Assembly: GCF_024181725.1 (NCBI RefSeq) | Contig: NZ_CP028908.1 | Span: 2,232,001 to 2,296,000 of the forward strand | Reading direction: 5' to 3' | From: Bradyrhizobium sp. WD16 | GTDB lineage: Bacteria; Pseudomonadota; Alphaproteobacteria; Rhizobiales; Xanthobacteraceae | Length of the DNA: 64,000 bases | In this document: piece by piece, positions 27,778-35,716 of the stretch | Layout of the letters: each line of letters opens with the position of its first letter | How positions within the stretch are numbered: the stretch's first letter is position 1 | Notes under the pieces: generated by a model | Told to the model about the DNA's origin: nothing | The model's database searches: none | Seen by the model: the letters and a program-made list of their open reading frames with translations, nothing else | Translations under genes and position numbers: made by a program

Positions 27778-29189
27778 CCTGTCCTCCCGGCTGTCCGGTC
27801 GGGGGGCCGTTTAGTTTGTTCGGGCTCGGAGCGAAGGATGTCAGCGCCCCCATCGCAAAGCCTTGCGGCAAGGCGTCTCGCCTTGGCCATGGCGGTCAAG
27901 GTGGGCGGGCAGCAGCCGACCGCATCGAGCACGGCGCCATCGACGCAGATCACGCCAGGCCCGGTCCGGTCTTCGAGGAAATCAGCGATGCCGCGCCACG
28001 CACCGCCGCGGGGCCTGACCTGCAGGTCGTGGTAATGGAAGCCAAGGCCGGGCGCGGTGAGGCTCGTCCGCAGCACCCGTCCGCCGACGGCGCGCAGCAG
28101 CGCCGTCATGTCGGCCAGGGCTGGATCCCTGCCGGAGCGCATGGCCCCGCCGGACCGCGCGACGATGCCGGTGCCCATCGAGGCGATCTCGATTCGCACG
28201 ATGCTCCGCCGGGTCCAGAGCTGAATGGGGGTGACGAGCGACGCGGCCCGCGGCGCGACGCGGCCCCGTAGCACGGAGAAACATCGGCCAACGATGGCGG
28301 CAGACAGCAGGTTCAAATCGGCCAGCGACATATCGTAGAGCGAGGCGAAGGAGGTGCATGTCGCCCCGTCATGCTGCTCGATAGTGAGCGCGTTGAAATG
28401 GTTTGGCGCGAAGTCCGGACGCGAACGTAAGAGCGGCCTCAGACCGGATGCGTAGAGCATCCACGGCGCGTGATCGGCGAAAGATGCCGCTTCGAGATCG
28501 GTGAAGGACCGCAGGAGGAGTTGCGCATTACCAATGACGCCGGCGGCGAGCAGCACGCGTTTCGCCGCAATGGCGCCGCCGCTTATCAGCCTCACCATCC
28601 AACCGTCTCGGTCGGGCGCGATGGAGTGAGCGCGGCCGGCGACGATGTCGCTGGAAAATTTGCCAGCGGCCGTCGCGAAAACCTCGCGCATGGCAGAAAG
28701 GCCAGCGGCTGGCACGTCGGTCGAGCCCGTCAGCAGCCTCGGCAGGGCGAGGCGATAGCCCGGGCGTGGCAGGATGCCGTCGAGCGCCTCGCCGCCCCCC
28801 ACTCTGAACAGGCTTTCGATCGCGTCGACCTCGGTCAGGTAATCGGCGTGGCTGCGGAAGGTGTCGGCCGGCCAGGCATCGCCGGCGTCGACGGCGACGA
28901 ACTGTTGCCCCCAATAATTGGCGAGCCCGCCGATCGCTGCCGTGGCCCACAGCGACTTCGATCCTTGCTTGCCACCGCCGAGCAGATCGGCGACGCCGGC
29001 GTGTTCGCCGCGTTCGGCGGCCACTGCACGAACCTTCGGGTGCAGCCAGGTGCGACGGTCCGCCGGCAAGGTCTCCCCGGTGACGATGGCAATGCGCAGA
29101 GGACCGGACATTCCGTCGAGGGCAGCGATCGCCGCGGGCCCCGATCCAATGATGACAAGGTCGTAGCGCACGGCGGCGGCTCCCGTCAC
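27774..29189 (-). CDS. FAD-dependent oxidoreductase, GMC-like
   Basis: 471 aa from a GTG start. A dinucleotide-binding motif IIGSGPAAIAAL lies at residues about 13-24, with GGLANYWGQQF near 90 and LLAAGVIGNAQLLLRS in the middle. A C-terminal segment VICVDGAVLDAVGCCPPTLTAMAKARRLA resembles the GMC tail (VDGS...NPTLT...A). It is shorter than most GMC enzymes (about 530 aa) and the usual HPxGT region is weak (GFHYHDLQVRPRGG). The start overlaps the epimerase stop by 4 bp (GTGA), so they are coupled. Such SDR-plus-oxidoreductase pairs occur in sugar- or polyketide-modifying clusters; the substrate is unknown. Confidence 0.75.
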   Translation of the reverse strand: MTGAAAVRYDLVIIGSGPAAIAALDGMSGPLRIAIVTGETLPADRRTWLHPKVRAVAAERGEHAGVADLLGGGKQGSKSLWATAAIGGLANYWGQQFVAVDAGDAWPADTFRSHADYLTEVDAIESLFRVGGGEALDGILPRPGYRLALPRLLTGSTDVPAAGLSAMREVFATAAGKFSSDIVAGRAHSIAPDRDGWMVRLISGGAIAAKRVLLAAGVIGNAQLLLRSFTDLEAASFADHAPWMLYASGLRPLLRSRPDFAPNHFNALTIEQHDGATCTSFASLYDMSLADLNLLSAAIVGRCFSVLRGRVAPRAASLVTPIQLWTRRSIVRIEIASMGTGIVARSGGAMRSGRDPALADMTALLRAVGGRVLRTSLTAPGLGFHYHDLQVRPRGGAWRGIADFLEDRTGPGVICVDGAVLDAVGCCPPTLTAMAKARRLAARLCDGGADILRSEPEQTKRPPDRTAGRTG

Positions 29190-30058
29190 GGTGCTGCTCC
29201 CGGTGCGGCAGGACGGGTGCCGAGCGGGGCCAGCGTCCTGCCGAGCGATGCGAGCGAAGGTGCGGTGTCGAGCGGCTGCAGGCCGATCAGGCCATCGAGC
29301 CGTTCGGTGAGCCTGCTGCGGAAGAGGCCGTCGATGAAGTTCGTCAGCAGGCGGAGCGGCGCGCTTGGCAGCGGGATCATCAGCGGCGGTCGCCGGCCGG
29401 CGCGTAGCGCCGTCAGGCTCAGAACTTCGGCGAAGCTGAGCGGTTCGACGGCGCCGAGCTGCACCAGTTTCGGGGGCTGCTCCATAGTCGCGATCTGGGA
29501 GAGACAGTCGCAGAGCTCACCCGCCTCTATCGGCTGGATGCTTCGCCGTGCGCCGACGATCGGTACCGCGGGCAGCCGGGCCAGGCGAGCGAAACTGGCA
29601 AAGACGCTGGCTGGCGGATCGCCGTAGACCAGCCCGGGCCGAACAATGATCTCGTCGGGTTCAGTCAGCAGGCGCTCGATCGTCCATTTGCTCCGGCCAT
29701 AGACGTTGCGGGCATCCGGTCGGGCGGACTGGCTCGACACGAAAATGAAGCGGCAACGGTGTCCGTCACGGCGCCAACGGCGGAGCTGAGCGACGAGCTT
29801 CCGGGATCCTTCGATGTCCAGCTCGGCCGCGCGCTGCACCGAGGCGCTGCCGGTCAGCGCGGCACTGGCCAGATGAATGACAATATCGGCAGTGCTGCAG
29901 TCGGCCGGCAACTCGTCGCCGAGATGCCAGGTGCGGATCGTCCCGTTCGCTGTCGGCGTGCGACCGAGCGCGATGACCTCGTGGCTCTGGCCGCGCAGCA
30001 CGGCCGTCAGCCGCTGGCCGATGAAGCCCCGCGCCCCGGTGATCGCGATACGGCTCAT
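29186..30058 (-). CDS. NAD-dependent epimerase/dehydratase (extended SDR)
   Basis: 290 aa. The Rossmann motif ITGARGFIGQRL lies at residues 6-17, VIHLASAALTG follows, and the catalytic Ser and YxxxK appear as VSSQSARPDARNVYGRSKW. A variable C-terminal substrate domain ends in a Pro/Ala-rich tail. It resembles nucleotide-sugar epimerases such as WbpP/GalE-like proteins, but the reaction is not assignable. The start at 30058 is the only ATG giving the family N-terminus. It is the first gene of a minus-strand operon with the GMC-like oxidoreductase and the amidase remnant, and divergent from two GT87 genes. Confidence 0.85.
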   Translation of the reverse strand: MSRIAITGARGFIGQRLTAVLRGQSHEVIALGRTPTANGTIRTWHLGDELPADCSTADIVIHLASAALTGSASVQRAAELDIEGSRKLVAQLRRWRRDGHRCRFIFVSSQSARPDARNVYGRSKWTIERLLTEPDEIIVRPGLVYGDPPASVFASFARLARLPAVPIVGARRSIQPIEAGELCDCLSQIATMEQPPKLVQLGAVEPLSFAEVLSLTALRAGRRPPLMIPLPSAPLRLLTNFIDGLFRSRLTERLDGLIGLQPLDTAPSLASLGRTLAPLGTRPAAPGAAP

Positions 30059-30397
30059 CGGAGAGGCGATCGGCGCTGGCGGCGCGGCGTCGTGGACTTG
30101 GGGGCGTGGCCGTTGGACATGAGAGTGAAGGGCGCCATCATCGGGATCGCATTCGTCGCTCGCGGCGAGAGGGCCATGCATAGAGCGAGAACGTTTCGGG
30201 ACAGCTAAGGCGATGTCGTTTACCCGTCGGCCAAAAGCTTAAGGCTTTCTCAATGCGCCCTCCTTAGCCTGCCAACCACGCATGGTCGGGCAGCCGTCGG
30301 CCCGCCCGCGACACGCGCCAGTTCGATCCGCCTTTTCCATTCGCCGCTTGCGGCCACCCGCGGATGCTGTCGCGGGTTGCTCAAGCTGAGTTGATCC
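30059..30397. other. Divergent intergenic region, 339 bp
   Basis: Between the SDR gene and the first GT87 gene. A short inverted repeat AAAGC-TTAAG-GCTTT lies near 30233-30247. No open frame or RNA structure is supported. The region should hold both promoters, but no clear -35/-10 pair was found. Confidence 0.35.
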
Positions 30398-31615
30398 ATG
30401 AGCGTGTCCGAGCCCCTGCCGCCCCTCAGTCCGGTCGATCCGTTGCCGCCCTGGCCGGTCAAGATGTGCGTCGTGCTGTGCATCGCGCATGCGCTGTTCT
30501 TCCCGTTGGCTTATGGCCATCTGTGGATCATCGACGGCAAGGGGCTCGGGATCCCCGCCGATTTCGTCCACGTCTGGGCGTCGGGACGCCTGGCGCTCGA
30601 AGGGCACCCGTCCTGGGCTTATGACTGGGACTTCAACAAGGCGCTTCAGGTCGCAACCCTCGGCCAAGGCTACGACGGACATTTTGCCTGGCAATACCCG
30701 CCGACATATTTGTTCGTTGCGGCGGCGCTGGCGAGTCTTCCTTATGTCGCCGCCTTCATTCTTTGGCCGCTCGTCAGTTTCGTCCCGTTCGGATTGACCA
30801 TGCGTCTTCTGGTCGGCCGGCCGTTTGGCTGGCTGCTGGCAGGCGCGTTTCCGGCGTTTCTCGTCAATGTCACCATCGGCCAGAACGGTTTTCTCACGGC
30901 GGCGCTGATCGGCGCGACGCTCTATCTGCTGCCGAGCCGCAAAGTGGCAGCCGGCATCTGCCTCGGCCTGCTCAGCTACAAGCCGCAATATGGCCTGCTG
31001 TTTCCACTTCTTCTGATGGTCGCCGGCGAGTGGCGGGCTTTCTTCGCGGCGGTGGCAGTGACCCTCACCCTGGCCGCGGCGGCATGGTTGGTCTTCGGCA
31101 CCGAGAGCTGGGTCGCTTTTTTTCACGCGCTACCAAAATTCTCCCAGGCCTTCCTGTCCGACGGCAAGGCCTATTGGGGCAAGATGCAGAGCCTCTATAC
31201 CACCGTCCGCCTGTTCCAAGGCAGTGAGGCCATGGCCTGGGTTGCGCAACTGGGTCTCGACGCACTGGTGGTGGTCGCGCTCGTCACGCTGTGGCGTGGC
31301 TGCGCCGCCTATTGGCTCAAGGCCGCCGCGCTCGCCACCGGTACCCTGCTGGTGACGCCCTACATCTTCATCTACGACCTGATGGCGCTCGCTATCCCGG
31401 TGGCGCTGCTGGTGCGGACCGGTCTCGCCGAGGGATTTCTCGGCCACGAACTGCCGGCGCTCGGCGGCGTTTTTTTGCTGCTTGCGATCTATATCGTCAC
31501 CGGCGTGCCCACCGGGTTTGCGGCGACGGTGCTCGTCGCTGTGCTGCTCGGTCTGCGCTACGCTGCCGCGACCGTGGCGGAGCCGCGCCGGCAAGCCGCC
31601 GAAATCGGCGCCTGA
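30398..31615 (+). CDS. GT87/DUF2029 polyprenol-linked glycosyltransferase, copy 1
   Basis: 405 aa integral membrane protein with about ten hydrophobic spans. Features of the GT87 (DUF2029) family are DFVHVWASGRLALEGHPSWAYD, where the Asp is the likely catalytic acid in the first periplasmic loop, WQYPPTYLF, IGQNGFLTAALIG and YKPQYGLLFPLLL. Family members use polyprenol-phosphate mannose or similar donors on the outer face of the membrane. Its neighbour 2 bp downstream is a paralogue of the same length, so the two arose by tandem duplication. Confidence 0.85.
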   Translation: MSVSEPLPPLSPVDPLPPWPVKMCVVLCIAHALFFPLAYGHLWIIDGKGLGIPADFVHVWASGRLALEGHPSWAYDWDFNKALQVATLGQGYDGHFAWQYPPTYLFVAAALASLPYVAAFILWPLVSFVPFGLTMRLLVGRPFGWLLAGAFPAFLVNVTIGQNGFLTAALIGATLYLLPSRKVAAGICLGLLSYKPQYGLLFPLLLMVAGEWRAFFAAVAVTLTLAAAAWLVFGTESWVAFFHALPKFSQAFLSDGKAYWGKMQSLYTTVRLFQGSEAMAWVAQLGLDALVVVALVTLWRGCAAYWLKAAALATGTLLVTPYIFIYDLMALAIPVALLVRTGLAEGFLGHELPALGGVFLLLAIYIVTGVPTGFAATVLVAVLLGLRYAAATVAEPRRQAAEIGA

Positions 31616-31617
31616 CC

Positions 31618-32832
31618 ATGGCGAGGTCCGCCGCGCCGCTTCCTCACGCGCTGCTTACCTTCGATCCGCAGCGCTTTGTCGTCGTGATGATGCTGGCACT
31701 CGCCGCCATGAATGCGCTGTGGTGGCTACTGGCCGCGCTCACCGGGCAGTGGATCACCGATTCCCGCGGCATCGGCATCCCTACCGACTTCGTCAACGTC
31801 TATGCGGCCGGCCGGATGGTGCTTGAGGGCCGGCCGGCAGCGGCCTATGACTGGAACGCTCACAAGCTTGTCGAGGAAGCCGTGCTTGGCGGGCCGTTCG
31901 ACGGATTCATCGCCTGGCATTATCCGCCGCCCTATCTGCTGGTCGCGAGGGAGCTGGCGCGGCTGCCCTATGTCCTTGCTTTTGTCGTCTGGGTGGCGAC
32001 GAGCTTTGCGATCTACACGATGGTGATCCGTCGCCTGCTCGGATCGCCGCTCGGCTGGCTGCTCGCATTCGCCTGGCCGCTCACGCTGCATAATGTGCTG
32101 ATCGGCCAGAACGGTTTTCTCACTGCGGCGCTGCTCGGCGGGGGGCTGCTGGCGTTGCTGAGGCGGCCCTGGATCGCTGGCGCGCTGATCGGCTGTCTGC
32201 TCTACAAGCCGCAATTTGGCCTGCTGCTGCCGCTGGCCCTTGTCGCCGGCGGCTTTTGGCGGAGCTTTGCCGCAGCGGCGGTGACGGCGATCGTGCTGGT
32301 TGCCATGTCGTTCCTCGCCTTCGGCGCCGACGCCTGGACAGCCTTCATCGACTGGCTCCCGCGCACCTCCAGTAGCTTCCTGGTGGAGGGCCGGGCCGAG
32401 TTCGGCCGGATGCAAAGTGTGTTGTCACTGGTGCGTTATCTCGGCGGGTCCGACTTGCTGGCGCGTAGCGCGCAGGTCGTCATGAGTCTCGGCGCCGCGG
32501 TTGCAGTCGTCGTGATCTGGCGCCGGCGCGTATCCTTCGAGATGAAGGCGGCAGCACTCGCCACGGCGGTGCCGCTGGCGACCCCTTATCTCTACGCCTA
32601 CGATCTTGTGGTGCTCGTCATTCCCGTGGCGCTGCTGCTCAGGCTCGCCGCCGGCGAAACCCTGCAGGGAGGCGAGCTGGCGCTTCTCGGGGTTGGTCTC
32701 GGCCTGCTGGTGGCATTTCCCTTCGTGGTCGCGCCGGTCGGTCCCTTCGCGGCACTGGCGATCGGAGCCGTGGTGCTGGGTCGGGCATTCGGTGCTGCAA
32801 CCATCGGTAGGCTCTCCGCCGCTGACGCATGA
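31618..32832 (+). CDS. GT87/DUF2029 polyprenol-linked glycosyltransferase, copy 2
   Basis: 404 aa, same architecture as the preceding gene, with matching motifs DFVNVYAAGRMVLEGRPAAAYD, WHYPPPYLLV, IGQNGFLTAALLGG and YKPQFGLLLPLAL. Identity between the copies is concentrated in these loops, while the C-terminal spans have diverged. The ATG at 31618 follows the stop of copy 1 after 2 bp. Two non-identical copies suggest different acceptors or successive sugar additions. No other glycan synthesis genes are visible except the divergent SDR/GMC pair. Confidence 0.85.
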   Translation: MARSAAPLPHALLTFDPQRFVVVMMLALAAMNALWWLLAALTGQWITDSRGIGIPTDFVNVYAAGRMVLEGRPAAAYDWNAHKLVEEAVLGGPFDGFIAWHYPPPYLLVARELARLPYVLAFVVWVATSFAIYTMVIRRLLGSPLGWLLAFAWPLTLHNVLIGQNGFLTAALLGGGLLALLRRPWIAGALIGCLLYKPQFGLLLPLALVAGGFWRSFAAAAVTAIVLVAMSFLAFGADAWTAFIDWLPRTSSSFLVEGRAEFGRMQSVLSLVRYLGGSDLLARSAQVVMSLGAAVAVVVIWRRRVSFEMKAAALATAVPLATPYLYAYDLVVLVIPVALLLRLAAGETLQGGELALLGVGLGLLVAFPFVVAPVGPFAALAIGAVVLGRAFGAATIGRLSAADA

Positions 32833-32932
32833 CTCATATGCAGTCGCCTGTGCAGCACCTGTCGGCGCGCCTCCGTGCTTGACCGGGGCGCACGCGTGCC
32901 TCAATCGTTATGCTCCGCAGCGGGCGTCATCG

Positions 32933-33661
32933 ATGACCTCTCCCCATCGTCCCGATCAACTTCATGCGTCGGCCTACTGGTCGGGCGAAGCCATCGTGCC
33001 CGGCATCTACGCGATCGCGCCGATGCTGCCGGGGACCCTGGCATTCGGCCTCGCCTTCGGTGCACTCTGTGCCCAGAAGAAATTCTCGCTCGCCGAAGTC
33101 GAGGTGATGATGGCCATCGTCTATGGCGGGCTGTCGCAATTCGTGGCGGTGCAATCGTGGCCCGACCAGCTCACGATCTCCTCCATAGCGACGCTGGCCC
33201 TGCTCATCACGACGGTGAACATCCGCTTCGCGTTGATGAGCGCCAGCCTGCGGCCTTGGTTCGGCACGCTGCCGCCATGGCAGGCCTATCCCTCCATGCT
33301 GCTGGTGACCGATGGCGGCTGGCTCGCGGCGATGCGCTATCGCGAGCACGGCGGTGCCAATGCCTGGTTCTTCGTCGGCGGCGGCATCGTGCTCTATGTG
33401 GTGTGGCTGTTGTCGTCGATTCCGGGGTTCCTGCTGGCGGAACAACTTTCCGATCCGAAAAAATACGGCGTCGACTTGGTGATGCCGGCCTTCTACGCAG
33501 CGATGCTGGTGCCGGCCTGGAAGGGCGTTGGGCGGGCGGTGCCATGGGTGATCGCAGGGGCGGTGGCGCTGCTCGTCTACTACACAGTGCCGGGCTACTG
33601 GTTCATCATCCTCGGCGCGGTCGCGGGTAGCGTCAGCGCGGGACTTATGCCCGATGACTGA
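32933..33661 (+). CDS. azlC: AzlC-family branched-chain amino acid exporter, large subunit
   Basis: 242 aa with five or six hydrophobic segments. Family motifs are GIYAIAPMLPGTLAFGLAFGALC, MAIVYGGLSQFVAVQ, TTVNIRFALMSASLRPW and VTDGGWLAAMRY. It works with AzlD as a two-component exporter of branched-chain or similar amino acids. The start at 32933 is chosen for the family N-terminus; the 100 bp upstream have no clear promoter. The 3' end overlaps azlD by 8 bp. Confidence 0.92.
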   Translation: MTSPHRPDQLHASAYWSGEAIVPGIYAIAPMLPGTLAFGLAFGALCAQKKFSLAEVEVMMAIVYGGLSQFVAVQSWPDQLTISSIATLALLITTVNIRFALMSASLRPWFGTLPPWQAYPSMLLVTDGGWLAAMRYREHGGANAWFFVGGGIVLYVVWLLSSIPGFLLAEQLSDPKKYGVDLVMPAFYAAMLVPAWKGVGRAVPWVIAGAVALLVYYTVPGYWFIILGAVAGSVSAGLMPDD

Positions 33662-33971
33662 GATGCTGCGTCCCGAAGTGATGTTCGCCTTTGTCGTGAT
33701 GATGGCAGTTACCGTTGCATCGCGGCTAGGCGGCTTCTGGCTGATGCGCTACGTCACCATCACCCCGCGGGTGCGACGTATGCTCGAGGCGCTGCCCGGA
33801 TCGATCATCGTCGCCGCGGCCCTGCCGGTCGCAGTCGATGGCGGCGTCGTGGTGGTCGGTGCCATCGTCGCCGCGATGATCGTGACCGTGGTCCGGCGCA
33901 ACGACTTCATCGCGGTGTTTACCGGGATGGCGGTTGCGGCCCTGGCGCGAGCTGCCGGATTGGGTGGATGA
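33654..33971 (+). CDS. azlD: AzlD-family transporter small subunit
   Basis: 105 aa with four hydrophobic segments, including RLGGFWLMRYV, MLEALPGSIIVAAALPVAV and NDFIAVFTGMAVAAL, which match AzlD. It overlaps azlC by 8 bp, the normal arrangement for this pair. No regulator gene of the Lrp type is adjacent; a TetR gene follows on the same strand. Confidence 0.9.
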   Translation: MTEMLRPEVMFAFVVMMAVTVASRLGGFWLMRYVTITPRVRRMLEALPGSIIVAAALPVAVDGGVVVVGAIVAAMIVTVVRRNDFIAVFTGMAVAALARAAGLGG

Positions 33972-34022
33972 CCAGGTCAGTCGCTGATGCTGCAGTTGCG
34001 AAGCGACACCCTTGCCACTCCT

Positions 34023-34040
34023 TCTGAATTAGTGTTCAGA
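34023..34040. promoter_or_regulatory. Inverted-repeat operator before tetR
   Basis: TCTGAA-TTAGTG-TTCAGA is a perfect 6-bp inverted repeat, 22 bp before the ATG at 34062. It is AT-richer than its surroundings and placed as expected for an autoregulatory TetR operator. Confidence 0.55.
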
Positions 34041-34061
34041 TTTAGAAGGGACATTGGCTCA

Positions 34062-34760
34062 ATGGTTTATCGGCGAACTCATCAGGTCGTGCGCCGCCTC
34101 GCGGCGCGACGCCATGCCATTCTCACCGCCGCCCGTGAGGCAGCCTCGGAAGGCGGCATGGCAGCGGTTCAGATCGCGCCTGTGGCGAGCCGCGCTAATG
34201 TCGCCGCGGGGACGGTCTATCGCTATTTTCCTTCCAAGGCCGATCTGATCTCCGAACTGATCGCCGACGTCTCTCAGGATGAGCTGACGGCGATTCGCCG
34301 TGCCGCTGACGCCGCGCCCGGGCCATCTTCGGCGCTGGCGGCGGCTGTCACCACGATTGCCGTCCACGTCGTGTCACACCGCAAGCTTGCCTGGGGCATT
34401 CTGGCCGAGCCGGTGGACGTCGACGTGACCGAATCGCGTCTCGCCAGCCGGCGTGCCATCGCCGCCGAGCTGAAATCGCGCATCGATGCCGCGGTGCGCG
34501 CCGGTCATCTGCCGGCGCAGGATACGGAGCTCGCAGCTACGGCCGTGCTCGGTGCTCTGCATGAGGCGCTGGTTGGGCCTCTGGCGCCGAACGATCTCGA
34601 CGATCGCGGCAAATTGCGCGATGCCGTCCAGACCGTTTCGCTGCTGGCGCTGCGCGCCGTCGGGGTGATGGACGCCCGGGCGCGTGGCCTCGTGGTTCAG
34701 GCGGTGCTGCCGGCCCAGGCGGCACTGCCGGCGAAATCGACCACGGTGCTGGCGGGCTGA
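34062..34760 (+). CDS. TetR-family regulator
   Basis: 232 aa. The helix-turn-helix is IAPVASRANVAAGTVYRYF, followed by PSKADLISELI, with a helical C-terminal domain. The start at 34062 is preferred because an upstream in-frame extension would translate the operator at 34023-34040; AGAAGGGA lies about 10 nt before it. The group with TVYRYFPSKADL often controls efflux or fatty-acid genes; the target here is unknown. azlCD lies 91 bp upstream and may be a target. Confidence 0.88.
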   Translation: MVYRRTHQVVRRLAARRHAILTAAREAASEGGMAAVQIAPVASRANVAAGTVYRYFPSKADLISELIADVSQDELTAIRRAADAAPGPSSALAAAVTTIAVHVVSHRKLAWGILAEPVDVDVTESRLASRRAIAAELKSRIDAAVRAGHLPAQDTELAATAVLGALHEALVGPLAPNDLDDRGKLRDAVQTVSLLALRAVGVMDARARGLVVQAVLPAQAALPAKSTTVLAG

Positions 34761-34823
34761 ATGGGGCGGATTGCCGCGTCGCCCGCCGGTTGGCGGGCGC
34801 GTGTGAGGGCGGGAGGCTGAGTC

Positions 34824-35135
34824 ATGACCCGATCGCGCCCGACGCGGAGTGGACAACGACCCGATCATTCGAGTCTCGACCCGCTTGTACTCGATCTCGT
34901 GGAATGGGTTGAGCGCTTGCCGCGGTCCTATGCCGAAGTCATGGAGGCCTGGCGCACATCCTGCCCGCGGCTGACGGTGTGGGAGGACGCAGTTGATCGC
35001 GGTCTTGTGGTCCGCGAGCGCGGCCGCGTGGTTCCAACCGAAGCCGGTCGGGCCTTGCTCAAGCAAATGCGGCCCAAACAAAACGGGCGGCTCCTTCCGG
35101 AGACCGCCCGTCTATTGCCGGCTGTGCGCGGCTGA
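34824..35135 (+). CDS. Small conserved protein, possible winged-helix fold
   Basis: 103 aa, no signal peptide or membrane span. The middle reads LVLDLVEWVERLPRSYAEVMEAWRTSCPRLTVWEDAVDRGLVV, then RVVPTEAGRALL. This looks like a short winged-helix unit (helix, helix, then a wing before TEAGRALL), and I recall similar short proteins in Bradyrhizobium-like genomes. The function is unknown. Its last 18 codons contain the terminator of the convergent cytochrome gene, so codon use there is constrained by a hairpin on the other strand. Confidence 0.65.
   Translation: MTRSRPTRSGQRPDHSSLDPLVLDLVEWVERLPRSYAEVMEAWRTSCPRLTVWEDAVDRGLVVRERGRVVPTEAGRALLKQMRPKQNGRLLPETARLLPAVRG
35075..35111 (-). terminator. 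Rho-independent terminator of the cytochrome c gene
   Basis: On the minus strand, ACGGGCGG and CCGCCCGT (35104-35111 and 35083-35090) pair outside an inner CTCC/GGAG stem with one bulged base. TTTGTTTG follows downstream. The hairpin lies inside the 3' end of the convergent small gene at 34824. Confidence 0.82.
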
Positions 35136-35525
35136 TTACTTCTTCTTGCCGTCCGGTCCGAACTGCGAAATGTACGACCAGAGGTCATCGGTCTCTTTTT
35201 CGTTCTTGATACCCGCGAAGGCCATCTTGGTGCCCGGGACCTTGGCCTTGGGATCCTTGATGTATTCCTTGAACTGGGCTTCGTTCCAGGTGATGCCGGA
35301 GTTCTTGTTGGCATCAGAATAGCTGTAGCCCGCGACGGTGCCGGACTTGCGGCCGTCGAGCCCGTTCAACTCCGGCCCGACCTTGTTCTTGGCGCCTTCA
35401 CCGATGGCATGGCAGGCGAGGCACTTTTTGAAGGAGTTCTCGCCGGCCGCAACATCGCCGGCGGTGGCAGCGCCGCAGGTCGCAGCGAGGATCAGCATCG
35501 AGACGGACAGGCCCAGCAATTTCAT
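35136..35525 (-). CDS. Class I soluble cytochrome c (c2-like)
   Basis: 129 aa. A Sec signal peptide MKLLGLSVSMLILAATCGAATA (22 residues) precedes a single haem site CLACH and an axial Met in PGTKMAF; the core reads GPELNGLDGRKSGTVAGYSYSD. This is the cytochrome c2/c550 pattern: a periplasmic electron carrier between the bc1 complex and oxidases or reaction centres. The start at 35525 follows GGGAGAA. The gene ends in a Lys tail and its own terminator. Confidence 0.93.
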   Translation of the reverse strand: MKLLGLSVSMLILAATCGAATAGDVAAGENSFKKCLACHAIGEGAKNKVGPELNGLDGRKSGTVAGYSYSDANKNSGITWNEAQFKEYIKDPKAKVPGTKMAFAGIKNEKETDDLWSYISQFGPDGKKK

Positions 35526-35716
35526 TCCATTTCTCCCTAGGGATGGATTTTGGCGTGGCGGACATTGCCTTGCAGTTGCGGTCAGCACAAGTGGAACGGA
35601 ACCTGGTGTTTTCGTCGGAACTGCCGGGCCGACATCCGCAAAGCCTATCTGCTTGATTTGCAGGCAATGGTGAAGGAGAAGGAAGGTGTCTCCCCGCTCA
35701 GTGCCAGAGGATTGAG

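Noticed and set aside
27690-28271. 193-codon plus-strand frame over the amidase remnant and GMC gene
   Set aside because: Shadow frame; the minus strand carries recognisable protein motifs.
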